From: CAYSRC01 sp964433495
GTDB lineage: Bacteria > Bacillota > Clostridia > Oscillospirales > Ruminococcaceae
Direction: 5' to 3'
DNA: 7,970 nt
Assembly (NCBI GenBank): GCA_964433495.1
Contig: CAYSRC010000064.1
Location: 1 to 7,970, forward strand
The notes under the pieces are model-generated. The model saw only the letters and a program-made list of their open reading frames with translations. It had not been told where the DNA came from and did no database searches. The translations under genes were made by a program, and so were the position numbers. Shown in pieces: positions 1-5,320 of this stretch. Position 1 is the stretch's first letter; every line of letters starts with the position of its first letter.

Positions 1-6
1 CCACCA
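1..6 (+). tRNA. probable 3' end of a tRNA (last bases only)
   Basis: The first six bases read CCACCA and run straight into a terminator stem. At the other end of the window a complete tRNA-Ser ends in CCA and runs into the same terminator stem sequence. By analogy these bases are probably the end of an acceptor stem, a discriminator A and the CCA tail. Too little is present to give an isotype, and the call rests only on this parallel. Confidence 0.4.
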
Positions 7-43
7 AAATCCCGACGCATATACAATTGCGTCGGGATTTTTT
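7..43 (+). terminator. rho-independent terminator after the left-edge tRNA
   Basis: AAATCCCGACGC (7-18) pairs without mismatch with GCGTCGGGATTT (29-40), leaving a ten-base AT-rich loop. The T run 38-43 follows. This is a strong canonical intrinsic terminator for transcription entering from the left. The same stem arm follows the tRNA-Ser at the right edge. Confidence 0.9.
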
Positions 44-268
44 CATAGGGGGATTATCCCCTCTTGACGTCGCTTTGCCCCGCTTCGCTCGACAAAGCCG
101 CCTGTCACCCTCTTAGTTGAAAGCGTTTGACGCCTTGCAGCCCAAACGCTTATTTAAACGGCGCGCAAGGATAAGCGCCCGTGAAGGTCAACAGGCTTTG
201 GGCGGCCGGCGAAGACAAAGGGCGCCCGTTCGATTGCCGAAAGCGGCGCAAAACGGGCGTCGCGCAGC
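44..268. other. gene-free stretch with several short dyads
   Basis: I see no recognisable gene on either strand between the tRNA-type terminator and the next terminator. Open frames crossing it are low-complexity and Arg/Ala-rich. It holds GGGGAT-T-ATCCCC (49-61), an imperfect dyad with CTTTG and CAAAG arms (about 65-107), AAGCGTTTG/CAAACGCTT (121-129 and 143-151) and CGCCCGTT/AACGGGCG (223-230 and 252-259). None is followed by a T run, so they are not obvious terminators. Confidence 0.5.
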
Positions 269-314
269 AAAAAAGGCCGCCTCCCCGCGTTCTGCGACGG
301 GCAGGCGGCCTTTT
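269..314 (-). terminator. rho-independent terminator of the CmpB-type gene
   Basis: AAAAGGCCGCCT (271-282) and AGGCGGCCTTTT (303-314) form a perfect 12-bp stem with a 20-base loop. On the minus strand the stem is followed by six Ts (269-274), so it should stop leftward transcription from the gene ending at 372. On the plus strand there are four Ts, so it may work in both directions. Confidence 0.85.
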
Positions 315-371
315 GTCATCCGTCATCCCTCAACACCGTCCCTAAAGATCAAGGGTGCTATTCGCGCCGTT

Positions 372-917
372 TTACAGCAGGTGGCACAGCCTGAAAACAA
401 TCGCGTCCACCAAAAACAGGGCCGCGGGCAGCAGCGCCGCCGCACGGCGGGCCGCAGTGGTACATCGCTTTTTCAGCCCGTACATCACCGGCATGACCGC
501 GTACTGCAAGAACAGCGCGGACGCGCCGAAAAACAGCACCGAGCGCAGGCAGACAAAGCCGCCCAAATTGCCCCAGTTCCACATTTCGGTGTTGTAGTCC
601 CACAGACGGGTGTTAAAGGCGTTCAGCAGAACCCAGCCGGTCGCGTACTCGAGCGCGCCGCACACACCCGCCGCCGTGGCAAACACCAGGGCGGGATGCC
701 GCCGCAGGCGCGCGGTGGTCAGCACAATCAGCAGCGCGCCCACGCCGTAGATGGGGATCCACGGCCCGAATGTGCCGCCCCGCTTGACCCAATAGCCGAG
801 GTCGATGCGGTAGAAGAGCTCCTCATAAATAAACCCGAAAAAGCCGCCGAAAGCGAAGACCATCGCGGGCAACACAAGCCGCTCGGCAAGCCCGTTTGTC
901 TTTTCTGTTTTCACCAT
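372..917 (-). CDS. CmpB-type membrane protein ('putative ABC transporter permease' family)
   Basis: 181-residue integral membrane protein with about five hydrophobic segments. The family is recognised from GPWIPIYGVGA at 51-61, a GALEYATGWVLLNAF...LWDY block at 88-108 and NLGGFVCLRSVLFFG at 117-131. These match the PF06541-type family annotated as putative ABC transporter permease. The real function of that family is poorly known and no ATPase partner lies beside it. I chose the ATG at 917 because GAGGG (926-930) sits eight bases upstream. An ATG at 932 in the same frame has no good SD site. The gene ends ahead of a strong terminator at 269-314 and follows the NifX-like gene by 121 bases on the same strand. 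Only a poor promoter-like match is visible in that gap (TTGTCC near 970), so read-through from the upstream operon is possible. Confidence 0.8.
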   Translation of the reverse strand: MVKTEKTNGLAERLVLPAMVFAFGGFFGFIYEELFYRIDLGYWVKRGGTFGPWIPIYGVGALLIVLTTARLRRHPALVFATAAGVCGALEYATGWVLLNAFNTRLWDYNTEMWNWGNLGGFVCLRSVLFFGASALFLQYAVMPVMYGLKKRCTTAARRAAALLPAALFLVDAIVFRLCHLL

Positions 918-992
918 AGTTAAAGCCCTCATTCTTTTGGTGGGGGATTTTTTATTGCGTTAAAGCGCGGACAATCGTGCCGCGGTTTCGAT

Positions 993-1012
993 CGGCTTTT
1001 CCGCAAAAGCCG
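993..1012 (-). other. perfect hairpin after the ORP-like operon
   Basis: CGGCTTTT (993-1000) and AAAAGCCG (1005-1012) form an 8-bp stem with a CCGC tetraloop, 26 bases beyond the stop codon at 1039. No T run follows on the minus strand, so it is not a canonical intrinsic terminator. It may be a 3'-end stabiliser or a weak stop between the operon and the CmpB-type gene. Confidence 0.5.
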
Positions 1013-1038
1013 TTCTGTGCGGCAGTGGAGCGGCGCCG

Positions 1039-1407
1039 TCAGTGCCCTTCGTGCTCGCCGCACTCGTGGGCGTGCTCGTGCTCGCGGCAGACCGAGCCGG
1101 TGGATTTGAGCTCGCCGCGCAGATAGCGCAGGACGGCGGATTCGGCGTCGCCCTGCGCGCCCAAAATGACCTCGACGCCCCGCTCGTTGAAGATGTCCAC
1201 GGCGCCGCCGCCCATGCCGCCCGAGATCATGACCTCGACGCCCATGTCCGCCAAAAAGTTGGGCAGAAATCCGGGGCGATGGCCGGGGTTGGCGACCGAC
1301 TGCTCGGAGATAATCCGACCGTCCGCCGTCTCATAGATCATAAAGTTCTCACAGTGGCCGAAGTGGGGCCAAATCTGACTGCCGTTACAGGATACCGCGA
1401 TTTTCAT
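1039..1407 (-). CDS. NifX/NifB-type dinitrogenase cofactor-fold protein (MTH1175/ORP-like) with His/Cys tail
   Basis: 122-residue soluble protein of the dinitrogenase iron-molybdenum cofactor biosynthesis domain (PF02579, RNase H-like NifX/MTH1175 fold). Visible signatures are MKIAVSCNG at the N terminus, HFGHCENFMIYE at 15-26, NPGHRPGFLPNFLADMGVE at 40-58 and ISGGMGGGAVDIF at 61-73. Residues 107-122 form an extra tail with two Cys and six His, suited to binding a soft metal. Family members bind Fe-Mo or Mo-Cu clusters, but there is no nitrogenase here, so nitrogen fixation should not be inferred. AAAGGAG (1417-1423) lies nine bases before the ATG. The gene follows the second ATPase by 110 bases on the same strand and is probably the last gene of the operon. 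It is the best local candidate for the ORP cluster carrier. Confidence 0.88.
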   Translation of the reverse strand: MKIAVSCNGSQIWPHFGHCENFMIYETADGRIISEQSVANPGHRPGFLPNFLADMGVEVMISGGMGGGAVDIFNERGVEVILGAQGDAESAVLRYLRGELKSTGSVCREHEHAHECGEHEGH

Positions 1408-1439
1408 GATAGAATACTCCTTTAATTGTTTGTCCGTTT

Positions 1440-1445
1440 ATTATA
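1440..1445 (-). promoter_or_regulatory. possible -10 box in the gap before the NifX-like gene
   Basis: The minus strand reads TATAAT at 1445-1440, a perfect -10 hexamer 33 bases upstream of the ATG at 1407. No acceptable -35 is found 16-18 bases further upstream and there is no extended TG. It may be a weak or activator-dependent internal promoter, or chance in an AT-rich patch. Confidence 0.3.
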
Positions 1446-1517
1446 TCTCGGCCGCTGCCGGCCCCGATATCTGCGCGGAAGGTCGGCGTCTTTGGTTCCA
1501 ACGCGCTCCGACGCGTT

Positions 1518-2426
1518 TTACGGCCGGCTGCCGTCCCCGTCGCCGGGGCTGTTCGCCCCCGCGCCGAGGCCCAGCTCCTCCGACACCCGCCGATAGATCT
1601 CCCGCACCGCGCGGCCCGCGGGACAGTCGATGTCGACGACCGTTCGTCCCTCGTTGGCCGCCCTGACCGCCGCGGGGTCAAAGGGGATTTTGCCCGCAAA
1701 GACAAGGCCGCGCTCGGCGCACAGGCGCTCGATCTCCGATGTGTGTCTCGGGCTGACATCCCAGCGGTTGACGCACACCGCGAGCCTCGCCCCGAAACTC
1801 GCGGCGGTCTCGACCAGCCGCCCGAGGTCGCTTATCCCGCTGTCGCTCGGCTCCGCCGCGATGAGGATCATGTCCATGCCGCTCGCGGAGGCGATCACCG
1901 GGCAGCCGATGCCGGGCGAACCGTCGACTATCGCGAGCGCGCACGCGGGCGCAGCCGTGAACATCGCGCGCTTTACCTCGCTCACCAGCTTGCCCGAGTT
2001 GCCGCGGCCCATCCTGAGCACGGCGGTCGAAAACACGCTGTCGCCGGTGTAGAGGCTCCGCTCGCCCGCCAAATCTTCAATGAGCTCGACAGCGTCCGCG
2101 GGGCAGACAAGGCGGCAGACGCCGCAGCCCTCGCAGGCGAGCTCGTCGACGCGGGCCCTGCCGTCCTTTACGGCAATCGCGCCGAAGCGGCAGCGGGCCT
2201 CGCACAGACCGCAGCCCGTGCACCTCGCGGCGTCCACCCGCGCCCGCTCGCCGCCTGTAAAATCAAAGCGCTGCGGCGCCGTGTTCTGCCCCATGACGAG
2301 GTGCAGGTTGGGCGCGTCCACGTCGCAGTCGGCGCTCGCCCCCGCGCGGGACAGCTTGATGAGGGCGACCGACAGGGTGGTCTTGCCGGCGCCCCCCTTG
2401 CCGCTGAGCAAAAGCAGTTTTTTCAT
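1518..2426 (-). CDS. MinD/Mrp-type P-loop ATPase with inserted 2x[4Fe-4S] ferredoxin domain (second copy)
   Basis: 302-residue cytosolic ATPase of the MinD/ParA/Mrp (SIMIBI) class. It has a deviant Walker A GKGGAGKT (9-16) with signature lysine K10, DCDVDAPN at 33-40, and DGSPG at 168-172 as the switch region. A bacterial ferredoxin domain is inserted after the first strands: Cys69, 72, 75, 79 and Cys98, 101, 104, 108 followed by Pro give two CxxCxxCxxxC(P) sets for two [4Fe-4S] clusters. Paired ferredoxin-ATPases of this kind occur in ORP clusters and in other anaerobes, where they are thought to act in metal-cluster assembly or delivery. The ATG overlaps the upstream stop as ATGA (2423-2426), and GGGGG sits about six bases before it. 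The last 15 residues are a Gly/Ser/Asp-rich tail. It most likely acts as a heterodimer with the neighbouring ATPase. Confidence 0.9.
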   Translation of the reverse strand: MKKLLLLSGKGGAGKTTLSVALIKLSRAGASADCDVDAPNLHLVMGQNTAPQRFDFTGGERARVDAARCTGCGLCEARCRFGAIAVKDGRARVDELACEGCGVCRLVCPADAVELIEDLAGERSLYTGDSVFSTAVLRMGRGNSGKLVSEVKRAMFTAAPACALAIVDGSPGIGCPVIASASGMDMILIAAEPSDSGISDLGRLVETAASFGARLAVCVNRWDVSPRHTSEIERLCAERGLVFAGKIPFDPAAVRAANEGRTVVDIDCPAGRAVREIYRRVSEELGLGAGANSPGDGDGSRP

Positions 2427-3247
2427 CGGCAGCCCCCTATCCGCGCGAGCAGGGCGGCAAAGCGCTCGCGATAGGACGGCAGCAGGCGGGCCGCCGTCCC
2501 GCCGCCCGCCAACACCTCGCCGAGGGCCCTGTCGTAGGCGAACCGCTCCGCTATCGGCAGGTCGTTGTCCCGGCAATAGTCCTCAAGGGGGGCAAAGGGC
2601 TCGGTCTGCCTGTTGACAACCGCAAAGCACGGCCTGTGCAGCAGCGCCGCCAGCTCGTGAACCATCTTAAAATTGTGAAAGCCGAACGCCGTGGGCTCGG
2701 CGACCAAAACGCAGCAGTCCGCATGCGCGACGCACTCGGTGACGCCGCACGCGCTCCCCGGCGGGCAGTCGATGACGGTGAGGCCGTCCGCCCGCCCGAG
2801 GGCCGCGCGGATGACCGGCACGCCCGAGGCTTCGCCGGGGTTCAGCACCCCGGTCACGACCCGCACGCCGCCGCTCGTCCCCTCCTCCAGCACGCCTATC
2901 TGCCGGGGGACCTCTTCGACCGCCCCCTCGGGGCAGACCGCCGAACAGCCGCCGCAGCTGTGGCACACCTCCGGGAACAGCATCGGCTTTTGCTCAATGT
3001 ATATCAGCGCGTGGAACCGGCAAAACGCCACGCACTTTTTGCAGCCCTTGCACCGTGCGGCGTCAAACTCGGGCAGCGGCAGGGTGACGGGCGCGCGGCG
3101 CACGCCGTCCGGCTTAAAGAACAGCCGCCCGTTGGGCTCCTCGACGTCGCAGTCGATGTAGGTCGCGCGCGGGGCCGCGGCCGCCAGGTTGACCGCGACA
3201 AACGTCTTGCCCGCGCCCCCCTTGCCGCTCAAAACCGCAATCTTCAT
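2423..3247 (-). CDS. MinD/Mrp-type P-loop ATPase with inserted 2x[4Fe-4S] ferredoxin domain (first copy)
   Basis: 274-residue cytosolic ATPase, a diverged paralogue of the next gene. It has Walker A GKGGAGKT (8-15) with signature lysine K9, YIDCDVEEPNG at 30-40, and DCPPG at 160-164. The ferredoxin insert carries Cys66, 69, 72, 76 and Cys95, 98, 101, 105 followed by Pro, enough for two [4Fe-4S] clusters. The two copies differ outside these motifs (for example DCPPG against DGSPG), so they look like two subunits and not a recent duplication. The ATG at 3247 overlaps the stop of the upstream NifX-like gene as ATGA, and no clear SD site precedes it, so translation is probably coupled. The nucleotide switch and Fe-S content suggest ATP- or redox-dependent transfer of a metal cluster to the NifX-like neighbours; this is inference. 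Confidence 0.9.
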   Translation of the reverse strand: MKIAVLSGKGGAGKTFVAVNLAAAAPRATYIDCDVEEPNGRLFFKPDGVRRAPVTLPLPEFDAARCKGCKKCVAFCRFHALIYIEQKPMLFPEVCHSCGGCSAVCPEGAVEEVPRQIGVLEEGTSGGVRVVTGVLNPGEASGVPVIRAALGRADGLTVIDCPPGSACGVTECVAHADCCVLVAEPTAFGFHNFKMVHELAALLHRPCFAVVNRQTEPFAPLEDYCRDNDLPIAERFAYDRALGEVLAGGGTAARLLPSYRERFAALLARIGGCR

Positions 3248-3594
3248 TGTATGCCGCGGTACCCGCCGTGGAACCTCGTGAGCTCCTCCGTCTCGCCCGC
3301 AGCCGCGGCCGCAAGCTCCTCCGCGGCGGTTTTGCGGGTGGATTTGCAGATCGCGATACCGGCCGCCCTAAACACGTCGGCGGCGTTTTGGCCGCAGCGG
3401 ACGGTGACAAGAGTGCCGACGCCGCTGTCGACCAAAAACTGTGCCGCCTGCAAGCCCGCGCCGCTCTGCGCCGCGGCTGCCGGGTTTTCGACCACCCGCC
3501 GTTCTCCCTCGCCGCCGAACAGAAAGTACGGGGCGCGCGACAGCACGGGGCACACATCCTGCCTGTTTTCATCCAACGGGACCGCAATCAGCAT
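3244..3594 (-). CDS. NifX/NifB-type dinitrogenase cofactor-fold protein (first copy)
   Basis: 116-residue soluble protein of the same PF02579-type fold as the gene at 1039-1407, but more divergent. It starts MLIAVPLDENRQDVCPV, where family members read 'ia.p..g..v...FG.a', and has FLVDSGVGTLVTVRCGQNA at 53-71, matching the conserved strand and loop that read 'isGg.G..a' in others. Cys15, Cys67 and Cys83 are possible ligands. An Ala-rich helix and a FHGGYRG end follow. The start is one base after the DUF134 stop, with GGAGG (3604-3608) nine bases upstream inside the DUF134 reading frame. Its stop overlaps the start of the first ATPase by four bases. It may be a cluster-binding partner of the ATPases. 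Confidence 0.8.
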   Translation of the reverse strand: MLIAVPLDENRQDVCPVLSRAPYFLFGGEGERRVVENPAAAAQSGAGLQAAQFLVDSGVGTLVTVRCGQNAADVFRAAGIAICKSTRKTAAEELAAAAAGETEELTRFHGGYRGIQ

Positions 3595-3595
3595 C

Positions 3596-3967
3596 CTATT
3601 GTTCCTCCCTCATCCTCAGCTGCTGCATCCGGCGGTGCTTGCGGCATCCGCCGCAGCCGCAAAACTCTTCGTTACCGTCGCAGAGACGATAGTCGCCCCC
3701 CTCGATGCGAAGGGGCAGGCCGTCCACGAGCGCCTGCGCGAGCTTCTTCCTGGCGGTGTTGTAGATGAGCTGCACGGTGGTTCGCGCGACCTGCATATAA
3801 CGGCTGCACTCCTGCTGCGAAAAGCCCTGCCTGTCGATGAGCCGCACCGCCTCGTATTCGTCGACCGACAGCACAACGGCGTCGGCGCACGGCGGCCCCC
3901 CGACGGGGCGAAACTCCCGCATGACGGGCATCCCGCACACCCTGCGGCACTTTTTTCGTCTCGGCAC
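3596..3967 (-). CDS. DUF134-family predicted DNA-binding protein, likely operon regulator
   Basis: 123-residue DUF134 protein (PF02001). It starts VPRRKKCRRV, the family's usual N terminus. Residues 34-78 form a sigma-70 region 4-like helix-turn-helix with LSVDEYEAVRLID and the QQECSRYMQVARTTVQLIYN recognition part. A C-terminal cluster, Cys96 and Cys103, 105, 108 followed by His, looks like a metal or Fe-S site. I chose the GTG at 3967 because a full GGAGGTGA SD (3975-3982) lies seven bases upstream. An in-frame GTG at 3988 would place that SD inside the gene and add a non-family leader. It is the first gene of the operon, behind a good promoter and an inverted repeat, so autoregulation and metal or redox sensing are plausible but unproven. 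Confidence 0.87.
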   Translation of the reverse strand: MPRRKKCRRVCGMPVMREFRPVGGPPCADAVVLSVDEYEAVRLIDRQGFSQQECSRYMQVARTTVQLIYNTARKKLAQALVDGLPLRIEGGDYRLCDGNEEFCGCGGCRKHRRMQQLRMREEQ

Positions 3968-3974
3968 GCCCCCC

Positions 3975-3982
3975 TCACCTCC
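3975..3982 (-). promoter_or_regulatory. strong ribosome binding site that fixes the DUF134 start
   Basis: The minus strand reads GGAGGTGA, a near-complete anti-SD match, seven bases before the GTG at 3967. This decides for the downstream GTG over the in-frame GTG at 3988. Confidence 0.85.
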
Positions 3983-4006
3983 GTTCACGTCGTTGTTATT
4001 AAAAAC

Positions 4007-4035
4007 AGCATAACATCAATTATGGCATATGTCAA
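4007..4035 (-). promoter_or_regulatory. sigma-A-type promoter of the DUF134/NifX/ATPase operon
   Basis: On the minus strand a perfect TTGACA (4035-4030) is followed by a 17-base spacer and TATGCT (4012-4007), with TG one base upstream of the -10 (extended -10). Transcription should start near 4000, giving a leader of about 33 bases to the GTG at 3967. The -35 overlaps the near arm of the inverted repeat 4024-4055. Confidence 0.8.
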
Positions 4036-4055
4036 TAATCATGTCGACATATGCC
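4024..4055. promoter_or_regulatory. 10-bp inverted repeat operator overlapping the -35
   Basis: GGCATATGTC (4024-4033) and GACATATGCC (4046-4055) are perfect inverted copies separated by 12 bases. Nested in it is the ten-base palindrome ATGTCGACAT (4041-4050), so there are three ATGTC half-sites, two in the same direction 12 bases apart and one opposed. The near arm covers part of the -35 of the leftward promoter. DUF134 is the natural candidate binder; this is inference. Confidence 0.7.
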
Positions 4056-4211
4056 GAAATAAACGGCATCCTTTCGGTGGGAATGCACGCGCGGTCGCGG
4101 AGTTTTCGGACTTTTTCCCAATGTTGGAAGCGTCGGAGAAACAGCGGCACAGCGCGCCGCCGAATGCGCGGATTATCCGCGATTGCACCCTCGGCGTCCG
4201 CATTGCACGGA
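4056..4211. other. divergent intergenic stretch, no gene seen
   Basis: Between the leftward operator and the rightward operator pair I see no gene and no strong hairpin. The open frames through it are out of family and cross the promoters. Confidence 0.5.
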
Positions 4212-4233
4212 TATTTAAAAAAATTTTTAAATA
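4212..4233. promoter_or_regulatory. upstream operator copy for SdpR (O1)
   Basis: TATTTAAA (4212-4219), six bases, then TTTAAATA (4226-4233): a near-perfect palindrome with only the central AA unpaired. The same core and six-base spacing recur at 4268-4289. It ends four bases before the -35 of the sdpRI promoter, a good place for cooperative binding or looping. Confidence 0.7.
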
Positions 4234-4237
4234 GTTG

Positions 4238-4266
4238 TTGACCCGCCGCGGTGCGGATGATATAAT
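4238..4266 (+). promoter_or_regulatory. sigma-A-type promoter of sdpRI
   Basis: TTGACC (4238-4243), a 17-base spacer and a perfect TATAAT (4261-4266) with an upstream TG (4258-4259) forming an extended -10. This near-consensus promoter would be very strong unless repressed. It is flanked by two operator copies. Confidence 0.9.
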
Positions 4267-4293
4267 CTATTTAAAGATATCTTTAAATAGATT
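4264..4293. promoter_or_regulatory. 30-bp perfect palindrome, main SdpR operator (O2)
   Basis: Bases 4264-4293 form a perfect 30-bp palindrome centred at 4278/4279. Its core is TATTTAAA, GATATC, TTTAAATA. It begins inside the -10 box and covers the expected transcription start, the classical place for an ArsR-type autorepressor. It ends before the SD site of sdpR (AGGGGGG, about 4297-4303). Confidence 0.85.
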
Positions 4294-4309
4294 GCGAGGG
4301 GGGAAGCGC

Positions 4310-4579
4310 TTGCCGCTGCACAAAGTTTTGTCTGCTCTCGCGGACGAAACCAGAAGGAATATCCTTCTGAAACTGCGGGAGGGAAAAATCAGCTCGGGAG
4401 AGCTGGCCGCGGCGCTGGGCATGACGCCGCAGGCGCTGTCCTATCACCTGTCGCGGCTCAAGGAAGCCGACCTGATCTACGAGACGAGATATAAAAACTT
4501 CATCTACTATGAGCTCAACCTGTCTGTCCTCGACGAGGCGATTGTTTGGATGACCGATTTAAAGGGGGGTCAATCGTGA
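4310..4579 (+). CDS. sdpR: SdpR-like ArsR-family transcriptional repressor
   Basis: 89-residue winged-helix repressor of the ArsR family, SdpR subgroup; B. subtilis SdpR is of similar length. The order is LSALADETRRNILLKLREGKISSGELA, a helix-turn-helix at 28-56 with recognition helix MTPQALSYHLSRL, and a wing ending NFIYYELN (63-70). No ELCVCD-type cysteine motif is present, so it is not a metal sensor of the classical ArsR type. The start is TTG at 4310, six bases after AGGGGGG. A start further upstream (near 4235) would translate the promoter and operator. The stop overlaps the sdpI start by four bases (GTGA). In B. subtilis the repressor is relieved when toxin-bound SdpI captures it at the membrane, and the same arrangement is likely here. 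Confidence 0.85.
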   Translation: MPLHKVLSALADETRRNILLKLREGKISSGELAAALGMTPQALSYHLSRLKEADLIYETRYKNFIYYELNLSVLDEAIVWMTDLKGGQS

Positions 4580-5232
4580 AAGCGAAAAAAATCATCTTCT
4601 GTATCCTCATGCTGCTGCCGCTGCTCGCGACGCTCGTCTCGCTGCCCCTTCTGCCCGACAGCATCCCCGCCCACTACGGCGCGGACAACACGGTGACGCG
4701 GTGGGGCAGCAAGTACGAAACGCTCGTCTTCCCGTTCATGACGATAGCGTTCGGCCTGGTTATGTCGGGCGTTTCAAGATACGCGGCGCGGCAGGAGGGG
4801 CAGGGCAAAAACAACGAAAGGGTCTGTCTGCTTATCGGGATATGTTCCCTTGTCGTCTTTAACATGATGACAGGATACTTTCTGTACGCCGATTTTAACA
4901 GGGTGCAAAATCTCTCGGACGTCCCGATCGATCTGAGCCGCCTTCTCCTCATCCCGCTCGGTGTATCCCTTATCATCATCGGGAACATCATGCCCAAGGT
5001 GAAGATGAACTCCGCCCTCGGTCTGCGGACGACGTGGAGTGCAAAAAACGAGACCACGTGGAAAAAGAGCCAGCGCTTCGGCGGGATCTCCCTGATGGCG
5101 GTCGGGGCCGTCATCCTATTGATTTGTTGTTTTACCGAGGGCCTCGCGTGCAGCCTGCTGTCCCTCGGCATCCTCATCCTCTCGCTGCCCGTCAACATCT
5201 ACTACACCTACCGCGTTGCGCAGCGGTATTGA
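4576..5232 (+). CDS. sdpI: SdpI-family membrane immunity/signal protein (DUF1648 plus SdpI domains)
   Basis: 218-residue membrane protein with about six transmembrane segments (roughly 7-25, 48-66, 82-104, 122-139, 170-187, 190-210). B. subtilis SdpI is of comparable size and topology. The DUF1648 signature LPDSIPAHYGADNTVTRWGS lies at 26-45. The SdpI signature lies between segments four and five: GNIMPKVKMNSALGLRT and WKKSQRFGG (136-170). The GTG start at 4576 overlaps the sdpR stop and follows AGGGGGG by six bases. In B. subtilis SdpI gives immunity to the SdpC cannibalism toxin and anchors SdpR when toxin is bound. Here no sdpABC genes lie in the window, so the pair may detect or resist a foreign peptide. 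Confidence 0.87.
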   Translation: MKAKKIIFCILMLLPLLATLVSLPLLPDSIPAHYGADNTVTRWGSKYETLVFPFMTIAFGLVMSGVSRYAARQEGQGKNNERVCLLIGICSLVVFNMMTGYFLYADFNRVQNLSDVPIDLSRLLLIPLGVSLIIIGNIMPKVKMNSALGLRTTWSAKNETTWKKSQRFGGISLMAVGAVILLICCFTEGLACSLLSLGILILSLPVNIYYTYRVAQRY

Positions 5233-5320
5233 CGCCGTTTTGCGGTCGGACTCGGCCGCAGGGCGCCCTTCGTCCCCGGCATCTGCTTTGCCGCAAAAAC
5301 AGACCGAGCCCGTCGCAGAG

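Noticed and set aside
117..923. Plus-strand 268-residue frame opposite the CmpB-type gene
   Set aside because: Runs through the terminator at 269-314 and is Arg/Gln-rich without any family feature; the opposite strand codes a membrane protein with conserved motifs.
1039..3594. Nitrogenase cofactor assembly (nitrogen fixation) locus
   Set aside because: Only the NifX-type fold is shared. There are no nifHDK, nifE/N or radical-SAM NifB parts, and the ferredoxin-ATPase pairs point to an ORP-like system.
2636..4234. 532-residue open frame on the plus strand opposite the ATPases, NifX-like and DUF134 genes
   Set aside because: It is an Arg/Ala/Pro-rich antisense frame produced by high GC, crosses the operon promoter and operator, and matches no family. 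The minus-strand genes have clear motifs and SD sites.
4235..4309. Upstream extension of SdpR beginning MLTRRG
   Set aside because: It would place the promoter -35 to -10 and the main operator inside the gene and has no SD site; the TTG at 4310 has AGGGGGG six bases upstream and gives the family's normal length.
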